NCBI GenBank assembly: GCA_003221635.1
Contig: QHSR01000071.1
Coordinates: 1 to 38,617 of the forward strand
From: Candidatus Rokuibacteriota bacterium
Lineage (GTDB): Bacteria > Methylomirabilota > Methylomirabilia > Rokubacteriales > CSP1-6
Length of the DNA stretch: 38,617 nucleotides
Reading direction: 5' to 3'
How positions within the stretch are numbered: position 1 is the stretch's first letter; every line of letters starts with the position of its first letter. Below are positions 19,829 through 27,973 of the stretch, piece after piece. Under the pieces are notes generated by a model. It worked only from the letters and a program-made list of their open reading frames with translations, had not been told where the DNA came from and did no database searches. A program made the translations under genes and the position numbers.

Positions 19829-20976
19829 CGCAGGAGGGCGGGGCGGTGTCGGCCCGCGATCCGAGCGCCCGGCTCGAGGAAGCGCTGGCCGACAACGCGA
19901 GCCTCCGCCGGCACGCGAGCAGCGTCGCTCACGACTTCAACAATCTGCTGTCGGTCATCACCGGCTATACGGAAATGATGCTGCGGCGCCTTCGTCCGGA
20001 CGATCCACTGCGGCGGAACGCGGAGGCCATCAAGCGGGCCACGGAATGGGGCGCGGCCCTAGCCCAGCAAATCCTCGCCGGAAGCCGCCGGCCGCCGCCG
20101 GCCCCCACGCCGGTCGATCTGAACCAGCTCGTCGGGAACGTGACGCGCGTGCTCCAGCCCCTGCTCGGCGACAACATCGAGCTCCTGACCCGGCTCGATT
20201 CCGGCCTGGGGCGCGTCAGCGCCAATCCGCACCAGATCGGGCAGGTCATCATGAATCTCGTGGTCAACGCGCGCGACGCGATGCCGCAGGGCGGGCGCCT
20301 CACCATCGAAACCGCCAACGTGGGCCAGGTGGTGATGCTGGCGGTGAGTGATAGCGGATCCGGCATGGACAACGAGACCCGCGCGCGGCTGTTCGAGCCA
20401 TACTTCACGACCAAGGAGCCCGGGCGCGGCAGCGGGCTCGGCCTCGCGACGGTCTACGACGTCGTCACCCAATTCGGCGGGCAGATCAGCGTGATGAGCG
20501 ACGCCGGAGCCGGCTCGACGTTCAAGATCTACCTGCCACGCGCCGCGGAGGCGGCGTCGCTGGGCGAGGCGCCGGCGGTCTCGCCAGTCCCCGCCGCCGC
20601 GGCAGTCGACAGCAAGACCGTGCTCGTGGTCGAGGACGAGCGAGAGGTGCGCGACCTGATCCGGGAGATCCTGCAGCTGCAGAACCACGTGGTCCTCGAG
20701 GCCAGCGACCGGGACGAGGCGCTGGCCCTCAGCGGCCAGCACCCCGGCCAGATCGATCTGATGGTCGTCGACGTCGGGTTCCCGCCGTCGTTTGCCGATG
20801 AGTGGGTCACGCGTGTGAGGGCCGCCCGGCCGGAGATCAAGGTGCTCTACGTCTCGGGACATCTCTCCGAGCCCGGCTCGACCGACGCGCCGAAACTTGG
20901 CCTGCTGCTCCAAAAGCCTTTCACGGTTGGAGCCTTCACGACGGCGATTGGCATGGTGCTGAACCGGCCGAAGTGA
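19825..20976 (+). CDS. Soluble hybrid histidine kinase with C-terminal receiver domain
   Basis: The 383-residue cytoplasmic protein begins with a short coiled-coil, then a HisKA-type dimerisation helix with H36 in V-A-H-D-F-N-N-L-L, typical of hybrid kinases. HATPase_c follows to about residue 240, with D-S-G-S-G-M and G-S-G-L-G-L-A boxes. An Ala/Pro linker leads to a receiver domain from about 268 to 383, with V-V-E-D-E at its start and phospho-acceptor D316. There is no PAS or transmembrane segment, so it probably takes its signal from the membrane kinase next door. The ATG at 19825 overlaps the upstream stop. It may feed or drain phosphoryl groups of the 14606 regulator. Confidence 0.92.
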   Translation: MTQEGGAVSARDPSARLEEALADNASLRRHASSVAHDFNNLLSVITGYTEMMLRRLRPDDPLRRNAEAIKRATEWGAALAQQILAGSRRPPPAPTPVDLNQLVGNVTRVLQPLLGDNIELLTRLDSGLGRVSANPHQIGQVIMNLVVNARDAMPQGGRLTIETANVGQVVMLAVSDSGSGMDNETRARLFEPYFTTKEPGRGSGLGLATVYDVVTQFGGQISVMSDAGAGSTFKIYLPRAAEAASLGEAPAVSPVPAAAAVDSKTVLVVEDEREVRDLIREILQLQNHVVLEASDRDEALALSGQHPGQIDLMVVDVGFPPSFADEWVTRVRAARPEIKVLYVSGHLSEPGSTDAPKLGLLLQKPFTVGAFTTAIGMVLNRPK

Positions 20977-20992
20977 GTCCACCTCCTGGACG

Positions 20993-21023
20993 GGGTCTCG
21001 CCGCCGAGCGGGAGGGGAGACCC
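20993..21023 (+). terminator. Stem-loop at the end of the sensory operon
   Basis: Arms GGGTCTC (20993-20999) and GAGACCC (21017-21023) enclose a smaller CCGC/GCGG stem. It begins 16 bases after the hybrid kinase stop. There is no T-run, so it may terminate weakly or only protect the 3' end. Confidence 0.45.
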
Positions 21024-21079
21024 GGCAATTGCTCGTGACGCCCGCGAGGCGCCGGGTCGGGCGGACGCGGCGCTCCGCG

Positions 21080-21190
21080 TCAGCGGAATCGCGGAATGAC
21101 CTCGCGGGCGAAGAGCTCCATGGAGCGCCGCACGCGGTCCTGCGGCAGACCGCCGAAGTTCATCCAGCAGAGCAGACCAACCCAGACTTT
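21080..21190 (-). pseudogene. C-terminal remnant of a luciferase-like monooxygenase
   Basis: Read on the minus strand, about 36 codons ending at the TGA at 21080-21082 encode a tail with C-W-M-N-F-G-G-L-P, then R-R-S-M-E-L-F-A-R-E-V and a final P-R-F-R. I recognise this as the usual C-terminus of bacterial luciferase-like (LLM) flavin enzymes. Upstream, the frame is closed at once by a stop codon, and the EEP-family gene begins its 3' end at 21198. The rest of the gene is absent, so this is a truncated relic left by a deletion or rearrangement. It is too short to be functional and differs from the LLM at 27974. The remaining spacer back to 20976 holds only the stem-loop. Confidence 0.7.
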
Positions 21191-21197
21191 ACATCAT

Positions 21198-21932
21198 CTA
21201 GCTGTGCAGATCGATCAGCAGGGCGGCGTGGTCGCTCGGTGGCCGGGGCCCGGCGCGGCGTCCCCAGTCGTGGCGGACATCCAGGAGACGGGACCGAAGC
21301 TCGCGATTGACGAAAGCTTGATCGATCCGAAAGCCGTTGTGTCCGTTGGGGGAATACCAGGTGTAGGCGCGCGCCATCCCGTGCCGGAGGCGGAAAGCGT
21401 CGAGCCAGCCCGACCGCTCGAGCCCCGTCAGCCATGCGTCCTCCCTCGGACCGAATACCGGCGTCTCTTCGTCGATTCCCGGTCGGCCGGAGTTGGTGTC
21501 CCCGAGAAGCACGGTTGGGCCGCGCCGCCAGCGGCTGAGCATCGCAAGCACCGCCGCGTAGAACAGGTCCTTCCGGCCGGTCACCCGGTTCGGGACATGC
21601 ATCGTGCCCAGCGTCAGCGGGCGGGGAGCCTCGATCGAGGCGAGCAGCAGCAGCCTGACGGCGTCGTCGCATCGCGCGCGCAGGCGGATCCGCGTGAGCG
21701 GCCAGCGAGCGGCGATGAACAGGCGGTTCGCACTCGGCTGGGCGGGATGGGCGGTCGTGCACTGGTGGCCGAGGCCGAGTGCGGCGAGCGCACGCGCGAG
21801 CTCGAGGCTCGGCGGAGTCGCGCGGAACTCACAGAGGGCGACCGCATCCGGGGCCCAGCGCGCCATCTGGGCGGCGATTCTCCCGACCCGAACGCCGCCG
21901 CCGGCCCGGATGTTCCAGAAGACGATTCGCAT
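21198..21932 (-). CDS. Endonuclease/exonuclease/phosphatase (EEP) family protein
   Basis: The 244-residue protein is a single EEP domain. The conserved pieces are visible in order: F-W-N-I at the N-terminus, C-E-F near residue 35 (metal-binding Glu), a T-M-H-V-P-N segment, G-D-T-N-S-G (catalytic Asp and Asn), an R-I-D-Q-A-F motif and the closing S-D-H-A-A-L with the catalytic Asp-His pair. Members hydrolyse phosphodiesters or phosphomonoesters in DNA, lipids or nucleotides; the substrate here is unknown. There is no signal peptide. I use the ATG at 21932 because M-R-I-V-F-W-N is the normal start; the frame is open further but reads through pncC. pncC lies 14 bases upstream, so they are probably cotranscribed. 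Confidence 0.88.
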   Translation of the reverse strand: MRIVFWNIRAGGGVRVGRIAAQMARWAPDAVALCEFRATPPSLELARALAALGLGHQCTTAHPAQPSANRLFIAARWPLTRIRLRARCDDAVRLLLLASIEAPRPLTLGTMHVPNRVTGRKDLFYAAVLAMLSRWRRGPTVLLGDTNSGRPGIDEETPVFGPREDAWLTGLERSGWLDAFRLRHGMARAYTWYSPNGHNGFRIDQAFVNRELRSRLLDVRHDWGRRAGPRPPSDHAALLIDLHS

Positions 21933-21946
21933 CGAGGCCCGAGACC

Positions 21947-22432
21947 CTACCGCTTGCCCAGCGATGTCTCCAGCAGCTCCAGGGCCCGCTTCGCGAATGC
22001 CCGCATGTTCTTCTCCCGGTCGCCGTGGCCCGTCTCGAGCGTGGTGGCCCGTTCTACCGGCCCCGCCACGGCGAAGCACGCGTGGCCCGCTGCGTCGCCA
22101 TAACGGTTGCCTGTCGGCCCGCTGGCGCCGGTCTCGGCGAGTCCCCACGTGGCGCCCAGAAGCTCGCGGATCGTCCGCGCCTTGAGGAGCGCGTACGCTT
22201 CGGTGCTCGACCGGATGCCCTTGACTCCCTCGTCGGGCACGCGCAACAGTCCGCGCCGCGCGGCCTGCGTGTAGATCACGCCGCCGCCCAGGAAGTACGC
22301 CGAGGCGCCGGGCACGGCGAGCAGCGCGGCCGAGATCAATCCGCCCGCCGACGACTCCGCGACGGCGATCGTCTCCTTCCGGTCCTTCAGGAGCGTTCCG
22401 AGCGCGGCGGCCAGGGGCGTCAGGTCGTCCAT
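21947..22432 (-). CDS. pncC: Nicotinamide-nucleotide amidohydrolase (PncC / CinA C-terminal family)
   Basis: PncC deamidates nicotinamide mononucleotide to nicotinate mononucleotide in the pyridine nucleotide salvage cycle. The 161-residue protein is one CinA-C domain of normal length. The conserved A-E-S-S-A-G-G motif (usually A-E-S-C-T-G-G) is near residues 24-30, followed by A-Y-F-L-G-G-G-V-I-Y and, later, A-E-T-G-A-S-G-P-T-G. No MoCF/CinA N-terminal half is fused. A good promoter lies upstream, and the EEP gene follows. Function is assigned from the family. Confidence 0.9.
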   Translation of the reverse strand: MDDLTPLAAALGTLLKDRKETIAVAESSAGGLISAALLAVPGASAYFLGGGVIYTQAARRGLLRVPDEGVKGIRSSTEAYALLKARTIRELLGATWGLAETGASGPTGNRYGDAAGHACFAVAGPVERATTLETGHGDREKNMRAFAKRALELLETSLGKR

Positions 22433-22441
22433 GACGTTGCG

Positions 22442-22470
22442 ACCTTAGGCACGCGTCGAGAGCTTGTCAA
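22442..22470 (-). promoter_or_regulatory. Promoter of pncC
   Basis: On the minus strand a perfect TTGACA (22465-22470) is separated by 17 bases from TAAGGT (22442-22447). The -10 ends nine bases before the ATG at 22432, leaving a leader of only a few bases. Confidence 0.65.
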
Positions 22471-22491
22471 GTAGGGAGAGTGGATCGAATC

Positions 22492-23493
22492 CTAGACGAG
22501 GCGCCGGGCGGGCGCTGTCAGCTCACACTCGGTGATTTTGTTGAGCAGCGTCTTGTAGCTGACTTTGAGAATCCGCGACGCCTCCGCGCGATTCCACCGC
22601 ACGCGCTCCAGCACCTCCGCCAGGGCCTTGCGCTCGGCATCGCGGGCGCCCCGGCGGGCGATCTCACGCAAGCTCTCGGTGACCGGCCGCGCGGGCCCCG
22701 CGGCCGCGGCGTGTCCGTTGTGCCCGTTGCGTCCGTTGCGCCCATGGGCGACCAGGGCCTCGAACGCCTGCTCGCCGTCCGTGAGCACCACCATGCGGCG
22801 CACCGCGTTCTCCAGCTCGCGCACATTGCCCGACCACGGGTGCTCGGTGAGCCGGGCCAGCGTCTCCGGCGTCAGCTGCTTCTGCCGCCCGTACTGCGCG
22901 TTGAAGCGGGCGAGAAACCAATGCGCCAGCTGCGGGATCTCCTCGCGCCTCTCCCGCAGCGGCGGAATCCGCAGCTCCACCACGTTGAGGCGGTAGTAGA
23001 GGTCCTCGCGGAACTCCCCGCGGGTCAGCGACTGTTCTAGATCCCGGTTCGTGGCGGCGATCACCCGCGCCTCGACTGCGAGCTCCCCCTGGCCACCCAC
23101 GCGGGTGAACCGGAAGTCCTGCAGCACGTGTAGCAGCTTGGCCTGAAGGGTCAGCGGCAGCTCCGCGATCTCGTCCAGATAGAGCGTGCCCCCGTGCGCG
23201 TACTCGAACTGCCCGGGCTTGCGCCGGTGCGCACCGGTGAAGGCCCCCTTCTCGTGGCCGAACAGCTCGGACTCGAGCAGCCCCGACGGGATCGCCGCGC
23301 AGTTGACCTTCACGAACGGCCCGGCCTTGCGGGCCGACTGGGCATGGATGGCCCGGGCGACCAGATCCTTGCCCACGCCGCTCTCACCTCGGATCAACAC
23401 CGTCGCGTCGGTGTCGGCGACGTTCTCGATGATCGCCAGGATGACCCGCATTTTCGGGCTGCCGTCCAGAAGCGGCGCGTGATCAGTATTCAC
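22492..23493 (-). CDS. Sigma-54-dependent activator without receiver domain (PspF-like)
   Basis: The 333-residue protein begins almost directly with the AAA+ domain: Walker A GESGVGKD at 36-43, sigma-54 contact loop GAFTGA at 83-88, Walker B (T-L-Y-L-D-E-I) and an R-finger region (R-E-D-L-Y-Y-R-L). A linker contains an N-G-R-N-G-H-N-G-H repeat encoded by near-identical 9-base units (about 22720-22745), followed by a Fis-type DNA-binding domain (about 285-330). With no sensory domain it must be regulated by a partner protein, by its level, or be constitutive. The GTG start at 23493 has a GGAGG box seven bases upstream. A sigma-54-like promoter at 23532 suggests positive autoregulation. A histidine kinase gene lies upstream but cannot act through a receiver here. 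Confidence 0.92.
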   Translation of the reverse strand: MNTDHAPLLDGSPKMRVILAIIENVADTDATVLIRGESGVGKDLVARAIHAQSARKAGPFVKVNCAAIPSGLLESELFGHEKGAFTGAHRRKPGQFEYAHGGTLYLDEIAELPLTLQAKLLHVLQDFRFTRVGGQGELAVEARVIAATNRDLEQSLTRGEFREDLYYRLNVVELRIPPLRERREEIPQLAHWFLARFNAQYGRQKQLTPETLARLTEHPWSGNVRELENAVRRMVVLTDGEQAFEALVAHGRNGRNGHNGHAAAAGPARPVTESLREIARRGARDAERKALAEVLERVRWNRAEASRILKVSYKTLLNKITECELTAPARRLV

Positions 23494-23531
23494 GGGTCAA
23501 ACCTCCGTGCGGTCATTGGGCGGAAACTGTA

Positions 23532-23547
23532 TGCAAATCGAGTGCTA
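23532..23547 (-). promoter_or_regulatory. Candidate sigma-54 promoter of the receiver-less activator
   Basis: The minus strand reads TAGCACTCGATTTGCA, matching TGGCACG-N4-TTGCA at 10 of 12 positions, with one of the two key -24 guanines replaced by A. The start would fall near 23521, leaving about 28 bases with GGAGG at 23502-23506 before the GTG start. Confidence 0.45.
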
Positions 23548-23662
23548 GTCAATGAAGTCCGGAAATCTACGTACTTACGGATCAGGCTGGGGATGAGAAA
23601 CGGGCCAGCGGTTAAAAACTGGGCGATCAGCTGGACGTTTCGTTACCACTGGGGCCTTACCG

Positions 23663-23681
23663 ACGATCGTAAACAGATCGT
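23663..23681. promoter_or_regulatory. Inverted repeat upstream of the candidate sigma-54 promoter
   Basis: ACGATC (23663-23668) and GATCGT (23676-23681) are separated by seven bases. It is about 115-135 bp upstream of the -24 element, a usual distance for an activator site. It lies in the 236-bp gap between the kinase stop and the activator start, which otherwise holds no gene. Confidence 0.35.
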
Positions 23682-23729
23682 GTGACGCCCCGACCTCGAA
23701 GCGGTGAAGACTCCACGACGACGGCAATC

Positions 23730-25163
23730 TCAGGTGTGCGGCAGGAGGACCGTGAAGCGGCTCCCTTTTCCCTCCTGCGACTCGGCGGTCACGCGACCTC
23801 CGTGGGCGTCCGCGACGCCGCGGACGATTGCCAGGCCCAGGCCCGTACCACCTCGCTGGCCGTGAGCCTGGCGGTAGGCGTCGAAAATGTGCGGTAGCGC
23901 GTCCGCGGGAATGCCGACGCCCGTGTCTTCGACCTGCAGCTCGAACTCGGGGCCCGCTTCGATCACACGCACGATCACGCGTCCGCCGCCCAGGGTGAAC
24001 CGGATCGCGTTGGCGCCGAGGTTGATGACCAGCTGGTAAAGCCGTTCCTCGTCGCCGCAGTACGTGAAGTTCGCGCCGAGGCGCTCGCACTCGAGGGTCA
24101 CGCCCGCCTCCACGGCCCGGGGGTAGAGCTCCTCGACGGCGCGGCTGACGAGCCGCTCAAGATCGAGCGGCTTGCGATCGAGCTCCACGAGGCCCGCGCG
24201 AAGGCGTGACATCTCGAGGATCTCGTTGACGAGCCCGAGCAAGCGTCCGGAGCTCAGTGTGACGATGTTGACGAGGCGTCCCTGCCTGTCCGTGAGGGGC
24301 CCGAGGACGCCTTCGTGAAGGAGCTCGGCGGCGCCGCGAATCGACGTGAGCGGTGACCGGAGCTCGTGCGAGACGGTCGCGAAGAACTCCTGCCGCGTCT
24401 CCTCCATCCGCCGAAGCTGGCTCCCCATCGAGTTGAAGGACCGCGCCAGTGACCCGATCTCGTCGTGACTCGTGACCGAAATGGGCTCGCGGAACGCACC
24501 CGCCGCGACCTCGGCTGTCGCCGACGACAGTAGCTCGAGGGAGCGCGTCATCCGGTGGGCGATGATGGCGGTACCGAGCAGCGCCAGTCCGGCCGCCGCG
24601 CCCAGCGCGACCAGCATCGCTGTCCACGTGCGCGCTTCGAGGCGCGCGGTCTCGGCCTGCACCGCGAGGACCCGCGTGTGCGTCGACGCCATCAGCGCAT
24701 CCAGGCTCTCCTGGACCTGCTCGACGAGCTCGCGTGCGTCGGTGTCGGTCAGGCGCACGGCGCCCGCGTGGTCACCGCGCAGCAGGAGGGCGTGCTCCTC
24801 GGCGACGAGGCGGCGGTACGCCTCGAACGCCCGGCTCGTCTCGCGGATGTGCAGCGTCTCCTCCGGGCTCTGCGCGTACGTGGCGAGTCGCACGAGATCC
24901 GCGGCAACTTGCGCCGACCGCTCGGTCCACGCCGTCGCGTAGCGTGGATCGCCCAGAACCACGGCGTGCGTCTCGAGTCGCGCGAGCGGCACGAGCGCCT
25001 CCCGGGTGGACGCGGTGAGGCGCAGAGCGGGGACGGTACGGGTCGCGATGTCGCGGTTGACCGACACGAGACGTTCGACCGCCCGGAGACTCAGGATTCC
25101 GACGCCTGCGAGCACGACGATCACGAGGGCTGAAGTCAGAAAGATTTTCGAAGCCAGCCGCAC
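23730..25163 (-). CDS. Membrane sensor histidine kinase (4-helix sensor, HAMP, HisKA, HATPase)
   Basis: The 477-residue protein has a first transmembrane helix (about 7-28), a helical periplasmic domain (about 30-180) like the four-helix-bundle ligand domains of chemoreceptors, and a second helix (about 183-203). A HAMP domain follows, then HisKA with H266 in T-V-S-H-E-L-R-S-P-L and HATPase_c with D-T-G-V-G-I and G-T-G-L-G-L-A boxes. The H-E-L-R-S-P-L type usually pairs with OmpR-like regulators, and none is encoded beside it, so it looks like an orphan. The GTG start has a GGGAGGGAG ribosome binding site. The promoter is about 200 bases upstream, giving a long leader. Confidence 0.93.
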   Translation of the reverse strand: MRLASKIFLTSALVIVVLAGVGILSLRAVERLVSVNRDIATRTVPALRLTASTREALVPLARLETHAVVLGDPRYATAWTERSAQVAADLVRLATYAQSPEETLHIRETSRAFEAYRRLVAEEHALLLRGDHAGAVRLTDTDARELVEQVQESLDALMASTHTRVLAVQAETARLEARTWTAMLVALGAAAGLALLGTAIIAHRMTRSLELLSSATAEVAAGAFREPISVTSHDEIGSLARSFNSMGSQLRRMEETRQEFFATVSHELRSPLTSIRGAAELLHEGVLGPLTDRQGRLVNIVTLSSGRLLGLVNEILEMSRLRAGLVELDRKPLDLERLVSRAVEELYPRAVEAGVTLECERLGANFTYCGDEERLYQLVINLGANAIRFTLGGGRVIVRVIEAGPEFELQVEDTGVGIPADALPHIFDAYRQAHGQRGGTGLGLAIVRGVADAHGGRVTAESQEGKGSRFTVLLPHT

Positions 25164-25197
25164 GCCACTCCCTCCCCAGGTACCGACCGCGACGGCC

Positions 25198-25213
25198 GAC
25201 GAGCGCGCTCGTC
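25198..25213. promoter_or_regulatory. Perfect 16-bp palindrome in the kinase leader
   Basis: GACGAGCGCGCTCGTC is fully self-complementary and sits 35 bases before the GTG at 25163, inside the predicted leader. It could be an operator or an RNA hairpin. The rest of the 242-bp gap holds no gene. Confidence 0.4.
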
Positions 25214-25376
25214 AGCGGCGCGGCGACATGATCGGCAATTTCCGCGAGCTCCTATATGGATCCCGCGTGCTTCGGGGTTGCTACCGGGAACGGGTCAGGG
25301 GGCTGGTGTCAGAAGACGCCGCGACCGGCGAGACGGAATGCTGGGGGATTGCTCGGAAGAGCTTCCACGGGTCGCG

Positions 25377-25405
25377 AGTTTATAAGTTTGCCTGACGCGT
25401 GTCAA
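25377..25405 (-). promoter_or_regulatory. Promoter of the orphan histidine kinase
   Basis: A perfect TTGACA (25400-25405, minus strand) is 17 bases from TAAACT (25377-25382); TATAAA at 15 bases is an alternative. The -35 directly abuts the stop codon of the acyl-CoA dehydrogenase gene. The start near 25370 gives a leader of about 207 bases. Confidence 0.55.
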
Positions 25406-26569
25406 CTAGGGCGTGCCGGGGGGAAAGGTCATCGCCTCGCTCGGCGGGAACGAGGCCTCGCTCACCAGGCCGATCGCGCGGGCGACCGTCTCCAGATGGA
25501 GTTGCCCATCTCCGAATTCGAGGCTCGCTGCCTGAATGCGCTTGTGGATGAGATGGAGCGGGTGCTCCTCGCAGTAGCTGATGGCGCCGAGGATCTGATG
25601 GCCGCGGCGCGCCACCGCCAGGCACGCCTCGCCCGCGTAGGCCTTGGCGAGGGCCGCGTCGGCCTCGGCGGGCAGCCCCTCGGCCAGCTTCCAGGCCGCC
25701 GCGTAGAGGAGCGCGCGCGAGGCGTCCACGTCACGCACGAGATCCGCGCACGAGTGCTGGATGGCTTGGTAGCCGCCGATGGGCCGTCCGCCCTGGACGC
25801 GTGTCTTCGCGTGCTCGACGGCCAGCTCGAGCACGCGCTGCGCCCCGCCGACCATCTCGGCCGTCCGCGCCAGTGCTCCGGCTCGCAGGGCCGACGCGAG
25901 GACTTCCCGTACGCTGCCGCTCGAGCCCAGCCGATCATCCGGGCGCACCTCGACGCCGTCGAAGGTCACCTCGAAGAGCTTCTCGCCACTGATCGCGTCG
26001 AGCGGGAGCCGCGCGACGCCGGGCCGGTCCGTGGGCACGAGGATCAGGCTCGCGGCGGCGCCTACACGCACGGCGACGAGGAGGTCGTCGGCGACGTGCG
26101 CATCCTTGACGAAGAGCTTCCGGCCCCTGAGCCGGCCGGGAATCGCGCACTCGAGCGCGACGGCGTCGAGATCGAACGAGCCGCTCTCTTCCACGATCGC
26201 GAGGCTCGCGACGCGCTCGCCCGCGGCCAGCGAGGGGAGCAGCCGCTTCTGCTGAGCCGCGCTCCCGGCAGCGAGCAAGAGCGACGTCGCCACCACCGCG
26301 CTCGTCACGAACGGCCCGGGAAGCCCGGCGCGACCCATCTCCTCGACGAGCAGGATGACGTCGAGCACCGAGCCGCCGCTGCCGCCGAGCTCGGGTGGGA
26401 TCAGGAGCCCTGGCCACCCTAGCTCGGCCATGCGGCGCCACAGCGTCTCGTCGAAACCGCGCTCGTCGGCGGCCAGGCGCTGCGCCAGCTCGGGCGGGCA
26501 GTGCTGGCGGAGGAACGCGCGGGCCGTCGAGATCAGGATCTGCTGAGCCGGCGAGGGGCGGAAGTCCAC
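25406..26569 (-). CDS. Acyl-CoA dehydrogenase-like protein, probable beta subunit of a heteromeric enzyme
   Basis: The 387-residue protein has the acyl-CoA dehydrogenase order: N-terminal helical domain (W-P-G-L-L-I-P-P-E-L-G-G), a middle beta domain (about 120-225) and a C-terminal helical domain. Two hallmark areas are degenerate. The substrate/FAD loop of the middle domain is shortened, and the usual C-terminal G-G-T-x-E-I segment is replaced by L-E-F-G-D-G-Q-L-H-L-E. In actinobacterial steroid and branched side-chain catabolism, adjacent genes encode alpha2-beta2 dehydrogenases in which one subunit is degenerate like this. The partner starts two bases upstream at 26571. Substrate unknown; the pair may oxidise a bulky CoA thioester. 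Confidence 0.9.
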   Translation of the reverse strand: MDFRPSPAQQILISTARAFLRQHCPPELAQRLAADERGFDETLWRRMAELGWPGLLIPPELGGSGGSVLDVILLVEEMGRAGLPGPFVTSAVVATSLLLAAGSAAQQKRLLPSLAAGERVASLAIVEESGSFDLDAVALECAIPGRLRGRKLFVKDAHVADDLLVAVRVGAAASLILVPTDRPGVARLPLDAISGEKLFEVTFDGVEVRPDDRLGSSGSVREVLASALRAGALARTAEMVGGAQRVLELAVEHAKTRVQGGRPIGGYQAIQHSCADLVRDVDASRALLYAAAWKLAEGLPAEADAALAKAYAGEACLAVARRGHQILGAISYCEEHPLHLIHKRIQAASLEFGDGQLHLETVARAIGLVSEASFPPSEAMTFPPGTP

Positions 26570-26570
26570 G

Positions 26571-27779
26571 TCAGCGCGCCTTCGGCTCGGCGGCCGCCCT
26601 CGGCTCCGCTGGGAGGCCGAGGCCGCGCACGGCGATCGAGGTGCGGAGGATCTCCGCCGTGCCGCCCGCGATGGTGTGGCCGAGGGTCGTCAGATAGAGA
26701 TGCGAGATCTGTCCACCGAGCTTGGCCCACCGCGAGCTCTCGCGCAGCGGTCCCCAGACGCCCAGCAGATCCATGCCGAGGCGCGCCAGCTTCTGCCCGG
26801 TCTCGTCGGCGTAGACCTTCGCCATCGCCGTCTCGTAGGTGAGGGGCGCGCCGTCGCGGATGAGGCATCCCGTGCGGTAGAAGATGAGGCGCAGCGCCGC
26901 GATATCGGCGGCGATCGCGGCGAGCCGCCGCCGCACGACCGGATCGCGGGACAGCGGCGCGCTGCCGCCGGTCGTGTTGGCGTAGTCCACCAGCTGCCGA
27001 AGGACCCGCGCGAGCGCCGGGGCCTTGTAAAAGCGCCCCCAGAACCGATCGGCGTCCAGGCCGTTCAGGAGCGCCTGGAAGCCCTCGCCCTCGGGCCCGA
27101 GCATGAGGTCCACGGGCACGCGCACGTCGTCCAGGAACACCTCGTGGTGGTAGACCTCGCCGGTCAGGCTTCGGATGGGGCGGATGTCCATGCCGGGCGT
27201 CCCGTTCGGCACGACGAACATGCTGAAGCCGCGGCTGCGGCGTGACTCGCGGCTCGTCCGCGCGAACACGAGGCCACAGGTGGCGATGCCGGCATGGCTC
27301 GACCAGATCTTGTGACCGCTGAGCAGATAGTGGTCGCCGTCGCGCCGGGCCTCGGTCTTGAGCGCCAGGAGATCCGAGCCCGCGTCCGGCTCGCTGTAGC
27401 CCTGCCAGAACGTCGCCTCGCCGCGGGCGATCGCCGGCAGCACCTCACGCCGCAAGCGCTCGGTGCCGTACTCGATGATCGCGTCGGCGGTTTGCCAGCA
27501 GCCGGCGAGCGGCCCGAAGGGCGCACCGGCGAGCGCCAGCTCTTCCATCAGGACGAGCTTCATGAACATCGGCTGCTCTCGGCCGCCGTACGTCGTCGGC
27601 CAGCACATGCTGAGCCAGCCTTGCGCGCCGAGCGCCTTCAAAAAAGCTCGCGAGTTCGCCCCCGAGCCGTATCCCGCGTCCATGCCGTCGACCGGGAATG
27701 TCTCGAGTGGGTTCGCGCGGAGGAATCGGCGGACCTCCTCGGCGAACGCCTGTTCTGCCTCGCTGAAGTCGAAGTTCAT
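26571..27779 (-). CDS. Acyl-CoA dehydrogenase, probable alpha subunit
   Basis: The FAD enzyme introduces an alpha-beta double bond into acyl-CoA and passes electrons to ETF. The 402-residue product keeps the family signatures: W-P-T-T-Y-G-G-R-E-Q in the N-terminal domain, Q-G-Y-S-E-P-D-A-G-S-D-L in the FAD/substrate loop (about 125-136), G-H-K-I-W-S-S-H-A, and the C-terminal A-G-G-T-A-E-I-L-R near residue 373. The gene lies directly upstream of the degenerate homologue with a one-base gap, as in FadE26-27 or FadE28-29 type pairs of Mycobacterium. It has no clear ribosome binding site; TATCCT about 14 bases upstream may be a -10. The spacer to 27974 holds a 6-bp GC hairpin and no gene. Confidence 0.94.
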   Translation of the reverse strand: MNFDFSEAEQAFAEEVRRFLRANPLETFPVDGMDAGYGSGANSRAFLKALGAQGWLSMCWPTTYGGREQPMFMKLVLMEELALAGAPFGPLAGCWQTADAIIEYGTERLRREVLPAIARGEATFWQGYSEPDAGSDLLALKTEARRDGDHYLLSGHKIWSSHAGIATCGLVFARTSRESRRSRGFSMFVVPNGTPGMDIRPIRSLTGEVYHHEVFLDDVRVPVDLMLGPEGEGFQALLNGLDADRFWGRFYKAPALARVLRQLVDYANTTGGSAPLSRDPVVRRRLAAIAADIAALRLIFYRTGCLIRDGAPLTYETAMAKVYADETGQKLARLGMDLLGVWGPLRESSRWAKLGGQISHLYLTTLGHTIAGGTAEILRTSIAVRGLGLPAEPRAAAEPKAR

Positions 27780-27973
27780 CGGATGCGGCGGTCAGGATAG
27801 CGCGTCCAACCGGCGACCACCAGGGAGCTCCGCGCCGCAGGCCGTCGCGGGGTCGCAGTGCGAGCCGCAGGGCCGCCCGGGGGCTGGGGCCCCCAGGCCC
27901 GAGGCGAGCGATCCGAACAGGCCCCGCCGGCCGAGGCGCGATTCGAAAATAATAATGATGTATGGTGTGGCCC

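Noticed and set aside
22715-22750. Near-identical 9-base units encoding an N-G-R-N-G-H-N-G-H tract, considered as a CRISPR or mobile repeat
   Set aside because: It is a short in-frame linker expansion inside the sigma-54 activator, with no spacers.
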